From Nanobdellota archaeon (GTDB lineage: Archaea > Nanobdellota > Nanobdellia > Pacearchaeales > GW2011-AR1): DNA of 64,000 nucleotides. Position 1 is the stretch's first letter. Each line of letters opens with the position of its first letter. The notes beneath the pieces are model-generated. The model did no database searches. It was not told the DNA's origin and saw nothing but the letters and a program-made list of their open reading frames with translations. The stretch covers positions 28,041 to 92,040 of the forward strand of contig JAHIWS010000020.1 in assembly GCA_018815925.1 (NCBI GenBank), written 5' to 3'. The position numbers and the translations under genes are program-made. Of the stretch, positions 56,955 through 64,000 are shown piece by piece.

Positions 56955-58354
56955 CTCCAGGATTGAGATCCAGAATATTTTCTAGTTATTTTTTTAAATT
57001 TTTTTAAAACGTGTTCGACATTTCCTCTTTTTACCCAATATATAGCTTTTTTTATACGTGTTTGATAATATCTATAATTCCAAAATTTTTCAGCTGTTTT
57101 TTCTAAAAGATTGTTTGGAATTTCGCTAAAATTATGTTTGATTGTTTTAAGGTCACCAGTCCAATCCGCCCATTCTTTCAATGTTTGAGGTTTTGTGATT
57201 TTACCTTCTTTAACTAAATCATCAAATATTTTACTTCCAGGAAGAGGATTAAATATTTTAACATCTGCAATATCTGGTTTAAATTTTTTTATAAAATTTT
57301 CAGTCATTTTCATTTCTTTAGTAGTTTCAGTAGGAATCCCTACCATAAAACTAGCATCATTAAAAATTCCAAATTTATTTATTAATTTTAAAGCTTCACC
57401 TTGTTTTTTAACAGTAATTTTTTTATTTAGGAAATCTAAAACTCTTTGACTTCCAGATTCAGAACCTAATTGTATTGTATTACATCCTGCTTTTTTCAAA
57501 GCCCCCAAAACTTCTGGATTAACAAAATCTGCTCTACCAAAAACAAAAAAACTTATTTTGTTTTTATAATTTTTTTCTAAAAAATTACATAATTCAATAC
57601 ACCTTTTTTTAAAAGTCATAAAATTTTCATCAGAAATAGTAAATTCAGTTACACCCCCCTTGTCAATAACTTCTTTAAACATTTTTTTTGTTTTTTCTAT
57701 ATCATAAAACCTAACACATGGATGCCCCTTTTCACCCCACATTTGAACATTATAGCAAAAATTACATGTTCCAGGGCACCCCCTGCTTGTACTAAGAAAA
57801 ATTTGAGAATATTTTTTAATATCAATTAAATCAAAACTAGGAAATTCAAGGTTTTTTATATTTAAAAATTTTCTTAAGGGGTTTTTATTGATATTTCTTA
57901 ATTTCTTAATTTTTTTAGGGTCTTTATCAAATACATCACAAAACTCTAAAAAAGCATCATCAGCTTCCCCCCTAATGATGTAATCTACAAAGGATTCTCT
58001 TAAAACAGAATCTGGTTCTATAGTAGGATGCACCCCTCCAACAATAATAATTAGGTTTGGGAATTTTTTTTTAATTAATGGTCCTAAATAAATTATATCT
58101 AAAAGCATAGAAGAAGTCATTGCAGTAAATCCAATTATGTCTGGGTTAAATTTCTTAATAAAATCAAAAAACAAGGAGTCATCTAAATTAACATTCCTAT
58201 CATATATTTTCACAGGATGTTTATTCTTTAAAGGGGCTGCAACCCACATTAAACTATAAGGAGCAGAATATTTTTCTTTTGACTTCTTTTTTAAATCCCT
58301 ATGGGGCTGAACTAAAAGCACTCTTGTCATTTTTAGTGTGTTTTCAAACATCAT
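56951..58354 (-). CDS. B12-binding-domain radical SAM protein
   Basis: IIIVGGVHPTIEPDSVLRESFVDYIIRGEAD; STSRGCPGTCNFCYNVQMWG. Confidence 0.92.
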   Translation of the reverse strand: MMFENTLKMTRVLLVQPHRDLKKKSKEKYSAPYSLMWVAAPLKNKHPVKIYDRNVNLDDSLFFDFIKKFNPDIIGFTAMTSSMLLDIIYLGPLIKKKFPNLIIIVGGVHPTIEPDSVLRESFVDYIIRGEADDAFLEFCDVFDKDPKKIKKLRNINKNPLRKFLNIKNLEFPSFDLIDIKKYSQIFLSTSRGCPGTCNFCYNVQMWGEKGHPCVRFYDIEKTKKMFKEVIDKGGVTEFTISDENFMTFKKRCIELCNFLEKNYKNKISFFVFGRADFVNPEVLGALKKAGCNTIQLGSESGSQRVLDFLNKKITVKKQGEALKLINKFGIFNDASFMVGIPTETTKEMKMTENFIKKFKPDIADVKIFNPLPGSKIFDDLVKEGKITKPQTLKEWADWTGDLKTIKHNFSEIPNNLLEKTAEKFWNYRYYQTRIKKAIYWVKRGNVEHVLKKFKKITRKYSGSQSWS

Positions 58355-58387
58355 TAAACTTATAAATATTATTATTAGGTTTTATTC

Positions 58388-60046
58388 ATGACAAAAAACA
58401 AGATTTTGTCTAACTTAAAAAATAAAAAACTTTTGCTTGTTGCATGGGGGGCAAGTATTAGTACACATTATCAATGTAGGGATTGGATACCTCCTTTTAA
58501 AAAAATATTCAAAGAAATAGTTATTTTTAGCCAGAGAGATTCTATTTTTCATCATGGAAAAAAAGAGATGAATAAAAACTTTTTAAATCTTTTAGCAAGA
58601 GAAAAACCAGATTATTTATTACTGGCACTAAACTATGATGAATTTTATACAGAAACTCTTTTAAAAATTAGAAAAATTTCCCCTCAAACAATAATTATTA
58701 ATTTTTTTGGAGATGATATGTGGAGATATGATGATTGGGGAAGACATTATTCTCTTTTTTCAGATTATATTTTCACTACTGAAAAAAAACACCCCTTTTT
58801 TATAAAAGACGGAATTGAAAAAGAAAAAATTTTTTTTGTTCACGGAGTTAATACGGAATTTTATAAACCATCTAAAACAAGTGTAAAATATGATGTAAGT
58901 TTTATAGGAGGTCCTATTAGGGATAGACCTGATTATATAGCCTTTCTTAAAAAACAAGGAATCAATCTTACTCTTTTTGGTTTTCAATGGGATAAATTTG
59001 AAGATTTAAAAGAAATTTATAAGGGAGTTCTTAGTCCAGGTGATTATGTAAAATTAGGGGGCCAAACAAAAATTAATCTAAGTTTTTCTAAAACAGCTTT
59101 AAAACAAAAAGGAGAAAAAGATACCCAATTTAAAGGACGTATTTTGGAGATTCCAGCAACAAACTCTTTTATTTTAATAGAAAAATTTTATGGTTTTGAA
59201 AAATTTTCAAAGAATTTTCAAAGGCTTTTATTTAGTGGCAAAGAAGATCTTCTTAAGAAAATAAAATATTATCTTGAAAATGAAAAAAAGAGAAAAGAAG
59301 CATCAAAAAAACTCTATAATGAAATAAAAAAAGATTACACCTGGTATGCTCTTTTTTTGAAAGCCTTTATAAATATAGAAAAAAAACCAATTTTTAGAAA
59401 ACAAAATTTTAATTTACACAAAAAAATAATATCTCTTTCTAGACAAGACTTATTTTTAGAACAAAGCTTGTTGAGGGATAAAATTAAAGATGCTGATTAT
59501 GTTAAATTTAAAACCAAAAAATCTTCTGAAAATAAATTTAGAGATTTTTTCCAATCACATTCTTTAGAAAAATCTAATAAACAAATTAGCTGTTGTGATT
59601 ATAATGTTTATTCCCCTTTAATAGGAAATTTCTTGATGTTCCAATCAAAAAAAGCTTTTAACTTTCTTACAAAAGAAAAATTTGATAATCTTATTATACC
59701 GGACCAGTTAATGTTAACCAAAGAATTTTTTTTAAAAAATATTAAAAAATTTCAAGCATATTTCAAAGGCAGAAAAGTGGATATTCTTGATGAAAATAAC
59801 AATATTTTTGTTTCAATCCCTTTAATTAATATTTTTAAAATCAAATTAAAAAAATATGAAATATCAGAAAAATTTTTTAGGCTTAAATTTTTGGACAAAC
59901 TTTATCCCATTTATTATCAAAAAAAATTTTCTATTTATCCTTTTAAATTATTTTTAGCAGGAGTCTTTGGAAAAAAATTTATTTTTGGTTTCTTTAAAGA
60001 AATAATTTTTAATAAATCTAATAAATATAAATTAAAATATATGTAA
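58388..60046 (+). CDS. CgeB-like glycosyltransferase
   Basis: INFFGDDMWRYDDW; KIFFVHGVNTEFYKPS; VSFIGGPIRDRPDYIAFLKKQG. Confidence 0.72.
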   Translation: MTKNKILSNLKNKKLLLVAWGASISTHYQCRDWIPPFKKIFKEIVIFSQRDSIFHHGKKEMNKNFLNLLAREKPDYLLLALNYDEFYTETLLKIRKISPQTIIINFFGDDMWRYDDWGRHYSLFSDYIFTTEKKHPFFIKDGIEKEKIFFVHGVNTEFYKPSKTSVKYDVSFIGGPIRDRPDYIAFLKKQGINLTLFGFQWDKFEDLKEIYKGVLSPGDYVKLGGQTKINLSFSKTALKQKGEKDTQFKGRILEIPATNSFILIEKFYGFEKFSKNFQRLLFSGKEDLLKKIKYYLENEKKRKEASKKLYNEIKKDYTWYALFLKAFINIEKKPIFRKQNFNLHKKIISLSRQDLFLEQSLLRDKIKDADYVKFKTKKSSENKFRDFFQSHSLEKSNKQISCCDYNVYSPLIGNFLMFQSKKAFNFLTKEKFDNLIIPDQLMLTKEFFLKNIKKFQAYFKGRKVDILDENNNIFVSIPLINIFKIKLKKYEISEKFFRLKFLDKLYPIYYQKKFSIYPFKLFLAGVFGKKFIFGFFKEIIFNKSNKYKLKYM

Positions 60047-60051
60047 TTTTG

Positions 60052-60993
60052 TTATATTTTTTCTATTTCTTCAACTACAGAATTAACATCGATCCTACAC
60101 CTCTTTTGGATATTCTCTCTTCCGTAAATATAGAAGTAATCTTTTAATCCAATTCTTTTTAATTTTGTATTAAGGTTCCCATCCATAATAATTTCTGCAA
60201 TAATGCTTCCAAAACCACCATCTAAAAGATGTTCTTCTATAGAAACAATTGCCTTATATTTTGCCAAGGTATTTTTTAAGTCAGTGGAAATTGGTTTTAG
60301 CCTATAAATATCAATCACTCCAATGTTTCTCCCTTTTTCTAAAAATTTTTTCCTTATTTCTAATGCATTGTGAACCATATTTCCTGTAGCAATTATTGCA
60401 ATTTCTCCTCCTTTTTCTAATTCTTTGAATCCAGATGTAAAATCATCATATTGATAGTACTTTGATAAGTCTGGAACTAATTTTCTATCAAGTCTCGTGT
60501 AGGTTGGATTTGGAGATTTGTAGACAATTTCTGAAACATTTTTAGCCATATCACTATATGATGGAGAGTATATTTCTAAATTGGGGATAGCCCTCATAAT
60601 AGTGATATCTTCTGTTAAGTGGTGTGTAGGCCCAGAATCATCATATCCTACTCCTGCTCCAACCCCTAAAATATTAATTGGAATTTTCATAAGTCCTGCA
60701 TTTAATTTTATGAACTCATGGCATCTTGATGTTGTAAAAGGAGCAATAGCAAAAGTATAAACTTTTTTACCTTCTAATGCAAGACCTGTAGCAACAGCAA
60801 TCATGTTTTGTTCAGCAATACCTACATTTACAAAGTTTTGTGGAAGTTCTAATCTAAACAGATCTAATGCAGGAGCGCCCATGTCTGCATTTACCATCAC
60901 AACATTTCTATCTTTTTTGGCAAGCTCATGCATTTTACCTATAAATTCATCTCTCATATGTTTTTGATTATCCATTTTAAAAAAAACACTCAC
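60052..60993 (-). CDS. Transketolase, C-terminal section
   Basis: VMVNADMGAPALDLFRLELPQNFVNVGIAEQNMIAVATGLALEGKKVYTFAIAPF. Confidence 0.93.
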   Translation of the reverse strand: MSVFFKMDNQKHMRDEFIGKMHELAKKDRNVVMVNADMGAPALDLFRLELPQNFVNVGIAEQNMIAVATGLALEGKKVYTFAIAPFTTSRCHEFIKLNAGLMKIPINILGVGAGVGYDDSGPTHHLTEDITIMRAIPNLEIYSPSYSDMAKNVSEIVYKSPNPTYTRLDRKLVPDLSKYYQYDDFTSGFKELEKGGEIAIIATGNMVHNALEIRKKFLEKGRNIGVIDIYRLKPISTDLKNTLAKYKAIVSIEEHLLDGGFGSIIAEIIMDGNLNTKLKRIGLKDYFYIYGRENIQKRCRIDVNSVVEEIEKI

Positions 60994-61813
60994 TTAATTC
61001 TTGTTTTGCTTTTTCAGCTGCTTCTCCTCTTGGAGCTGCACCATGCATCAAAGGAAAATGCTCCATAGAACAAATACCTTTTCCTTTAATAGTGTCTGCA
61101 ATTATCACAAGAGGCTTCGTAAATCTAAAAGATCTAAAGTCATAAAGAGCGTTTAATAATTCCTTAACAGAATTTCCATTTACCCTTTTAACTTCCCATC
61201 CAAAAGACCTCCATTTATCTTCTAAAGGTTCTAAACTAAGGGCCCGTTCAGTATATTCAATAACCCCTAACCAATTTCTATCAATAATTGCTATTAAATT
61301 ATTTAGTCTATTATGTCCTGCAAACATTGCAGCTTCCCAATTAGAACCCTCATAAAGTTCTGCATCTCCTAATAAAACAAAAACAAAATGGTCTTTTCTA
61401 TCCATTTTAGCTGCAAGTGCCATTCCTGCACCAACACCCAACCCATGACCTAAAGACCCTGTAGTAATTTCTACTCCAGGCACATCACATTGTAAATGAA
61501 CTCCAAATTTTGCGTTTTCTTTACAAAAATCATTAAGCCATTCTTTAGGAAAAAAACCTTTATCAGCAAGAGTAACATATAAAATAGGGCTTCCTTGACC
61601 TTTACTTAAAATAAATCTGTCTCTTCCATCCCATTTAGGATTTCCTGGCTTTTGTCTTAGAATATTTCCATAATATAAAACAGCAAGTATTTCAGCACAA
61701 GACATAGAAGAAGTAACATGACCTGTACAAGCTCCAATACATAGGTTAAGAGTAGATTGTTTTAATTCATGTGCCTTTTTTTCTAATTCTTTTATGATAT
61801 TTTCTTGCATCAT
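60977..61813 (-). CDS. Transketolase, N-terminal section
   Basis: GHVTSSMSCAEILAVLYYG; GSLGHGLGVGAGMALAAKMD; LLGDAELYEGSNWEAAMFAGHNRLNNLIAIIDRN. Confidence 0.94.
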   Translation of the reverse strand: MMQENIIKELEKKAHELKQSTLNLCIGACTGHVTSSMSCAEILAVLYYGNILRQKPGNPKWDGRDRFILSKGQGSPILYVTLADKGFFPKEWLNDFCKENAKFGVHLQCDVPGVEITTGSLGHGLGVGAGMALAAKMDRKDHFVFVLLGDAELYEGSNWEAAMFAGHNRLNNLIAIIDRNWLGVIEYTERALSLEPLEDKWRSFGWEVKRVNGNSVKELLNALYDFRSFRFTKPLVIIADTIKGKGICSMEHFPLMHGAAPRGEAAEKAKQELSECFF

Positions 61814-61906
61814 AATCTAACCAAATATCTACTTTTAATATTTTCTATTGTAAACTATATATTTTAAGTAAACCATAATAAACTTTAAGAACAGGAATTT
61901 ACTTTT

Positions 61907-63406
61907 GTGACTATGGAAAATTATGGTCTTGATCTCTTTTTAATTAATGTTGGAGGAACAAAGAAAAGAGTTTACCAAGAATTAAGTAAAGATTATTCTG
62001 CTATAGAACCTCCTTTTTGGGCAGCATTAACTGCAGGCTTTATTAGAAAAAAAGGTTTTTCTGTGGACATACTTGATGCTAATGCAGAAAACCTTACCTA
62101 TGAAGAAACAGCAAAATTAATTGAAGAAAAAAATCCAAGGTTTGTTAATATTGTAGTTTATGGGCAACACCCTTCAGCATCCACTCAGTTAATGACTGGT
62201 GTTGGTACTCTTTGTAATTTAATTAAATCAGAAAACAAGGAAAGAAAAATTATTTTAACAGGTCTGCATCCTTCGGCGGTACCTAAAAGAACCATTGAAG
62301 AAGAAAATTGTGATTTTGTGTGCGAAGGTGAAGGTTTTTATACAATTTTAGAACTTTTAAAGAACAAGAGTTTAAATGAAATCCCTGGATTATGGTGGAA
62401 AGAAGAAGAAAAAATAAAGAACAATCTTAGGTCTCCAAATGTATTAAATCTAACAGAAGAATTGGATGAGGTTGCTTGGGATTTATTACTTTTAAAAAAA
62501 GGAAAATATAAGGCACATAATTGGCAGTGTTTAGATAATTTAGGACTAAGGCCTTATTATGCATCTCTTTCTACAAGTATGGGTTGTCCTTTTAATTGCA
62601 ATTTTTGTTCAATTAAAGCTACTTTTGGAGGAGAAAGAAGAATAAGATACTGGGATCCTAATTGGGTTTTAAATCAAATTGATATTCTTGTAAAAGAATA
62701 CAATGTAAAGGTTATAAAAATAATTGATGAGATGTTTATTTTTAATTCTGAACATTATTTGAAAATAGCAGATGGATTAATAGAAAGAAATTATGATTTG
62801 AATATCTGGGCCTATGCAAGAGTAGATATAACTAAAAATGTTAATATAGATACTTTAAGAAAACTCAGAAAAGCAGGATTTAAATGGCTTTGTTTAGGTT
62901 TTGAGGCAGGAAGTGAAGAAGTTTTACAAGATGTTAAAAAAGGAACTTTTACTAAACAAGACATGTTGGATGTGAGTAAAAAAGTTAGAGATGCCGGAAT
63001 AAATATTTTAGCTAATTTTTTATTTGGATTGCCTGAAGATAATTTTGATACAATGCAAGAGACCTTGGATCTTGCTATTAAAATGAATTGTGAATTTGCA
63101 AATTTCTACTGCACAACTGCCTGGCCAGGTTCTGAACTTTATAGAGAGGTTCTTGAAAAAAATACAAAACTTCCAAAAAAATGGGAAGATTATGCCCAAC
63201 ACGCTTATGCATTCATACCTTTACCAACAAATAATTTGTCTCCAAAAGAAATTTTAGAGTTTAGAGATTATGCTTTTGATACTTATTTTAAAAACCCAAG
63301 ATATCTTAAAATGATTGAAGAAAAATTTGGAAAACAAGCACGAGAACATATAGAAGAAATGACAAATTTTAAATTAAAAAGAAAGTTGTATGGAGATATT
63401 AAATAA
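61907..63406 (+). CDS. B12-binding-domain radical SAM protein
   Basis: ILTGLHPSAVPKRTIEEENCDFVCEGEGFYTI; STSMGCPFNCNFCSIKATFG. Confidence 0.93.
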   Translation: MTMENYGLDLFLINVGGTKKRVYQELSKDYSAIEPPFWAALTAGFIRKKGFSVDILDANAENLTYEETAKLIEEKNPRFVNIVVYGQHPSASTQLMTGVGTLCNLIKSENKERKIILTGLHPSAVPKRTIEEENCDFVCEGEGFYTILELLKNKSLNEIPGLWWKEEEKIKNNLRSPNVLNLTEELDEVAWDLLLLKKGKYKAHNWQCLDNLGLRPYYASLSTSMGCPFNCNFCSIKATFGGERRIRYWDPNWVLNQIDILVKEYNVKVIKIIDEMFIFNSEHYLKIADGLIERNYDLNIWAYARVDITKNVNIDTLRKLRKAGFKWLCLGFEAGSEEVLQDVKKGTFTKQDMLDVSKKVRDAGINILANFLFGLPEDNFDTMQETLDLAIKMNCEFANFYCTTAWPGSELYREVLEKNTKLPKKWEDYAQHAYAFIPLPTNNLSPKEILEFRDYAFDTYFKNPRYLKMIEEKFGKQAREHIEEMTNFKLKRKLYGDIK

Positions 63407-63820
63407 TTATTTTTCTTTTCCAAAATACTCTTTTAAAATTTCTAATCCATGTTTTGTTAAAGGAATTGTTTCTATCTCCTTTTTATTAAAAAAAGCAAAT
63501 CCTGCTCCTTCACTTAGTTTTATTTCAGAAGTTTTTTCATTAAATCTACAAATGTAAATTTGATCCTGTCCCTTTTTGACTATGTTATCATATTTTATTT
63601 CAAAATTATAGTTTTTATAAAATTTAATAATTTCTATATTGATTCCTAATTTTCTTTTTAATATTTCTTTAAGTGTTTGTTGAGGTTCTTTATTTTCTTT
63701 TAAGGCCCCTCCAAAAAAACACCATTTTCCTGGAATCCAAGGATGCCCTAAATCTTTTTTTTGAAGAAGGAATTCATTATTTGAATTTAAAATTATTGCA
63801 GCCAAAACAATATTTTCCAT
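63407..63820 (-). CDS. NUDIX hydrolase
   Basis: WIPGKWCFFGGALKENKEPQQTLKEILKRKLGI; divergent Nudix box. Confidence 0.8.
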   Translation of the reverse strand: MENIVLAAIILNSNNEFLLQKKDLGHPWIPGKWCFFGGALKENKEPQQTLKEILKRKLGINIEIIKFYKNYNFEIKYDNIVKKGQDQIYICRFNEKTSEIKLSEGAGFAFFNKKEIETIPLTKHGLEILKEYFGKEK

Positions 63821-63859
63821 ACATTTTTTTATTGTTTTTTATTTAAATAATTTTATATA

Positions 63860-64000
63860 GGCATTGTTGAAAAAGTCCCAGGATAAATTTAATTACCCTG
63901 GGATATTCTAATCATTGAGGTGATTAGAATGAAAAAAGAAGTGAAACTGGCTAGAAAAATCAATCGGTTTTTGAAACAATTAAATTATAGGGAATATTTA
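63860..64000 (+). mobile_element. Left end of an insertion sequence with transposase start (family not assigned)
   Basis: AGGCATTGTTGAAAAAGTCCC end-like sequence; MKKEVKLARKINRFLKQLNYREYL from 63929; the other end lies outside the window. Confidence 0.5.

Overview
AT-rich archaeal chromosome segment, probably DPANN-like judging by gene content and compactness; lineage is inferred and not tested. From left to right: (i) 1-4540, part of a plasmid/virus-like integrated element (primase-polymerase + CHC2-type zinc finger + RepA-like helicase, small DNA-binding proteins, iteron/operator-like repeats), abutting a permease gene with a damaged 5' end. (ii) 5785-14067, replication genes (PolD large and small subunits, Orc1/Cdc6) plus a PurF-like protein. 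(iii) 14068-17400, a candidate replication origin with ORB-like sites around a 70-bp (ACT)n array, followed by two coiled-coil/HTH regulators, one with an in-frame (GACA)7 tract that looks like a phase-variation switch. (iv) 17400-19460, a degraded region with a serine recombinase. (v) 20105-25183, ribosomal protein / RNA polymerase operons with tRNA-Leu. (vi) 25262-32969, a MacB-like ABC exporter operon with a regulator carrying a bacterial RNAP alpha-CTD-like domain. (vii) 33020-37881, rpoN, RNase P Rpp21, 5S rRNA, three tRNAs (one with an intron) and SecFD. (viii) 37935-63406, a large surface-glycan cluster rich in radical-SAM enzymes and containing a UbiA/PAP2 module resembling polyprenyl-phospho-pentose synthesis. 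(ix) The window ends in the left end of an insertion sequence. Strongest leads: the (GACA)7 switch, the candidate oriC, the alpha-CTD/HTH regulator, the PrimPol element, unusual tRNAs and the radical-SAM/UbiA glycan cluster. All functional calls come from reading protein motifs by eye; no database search was run.
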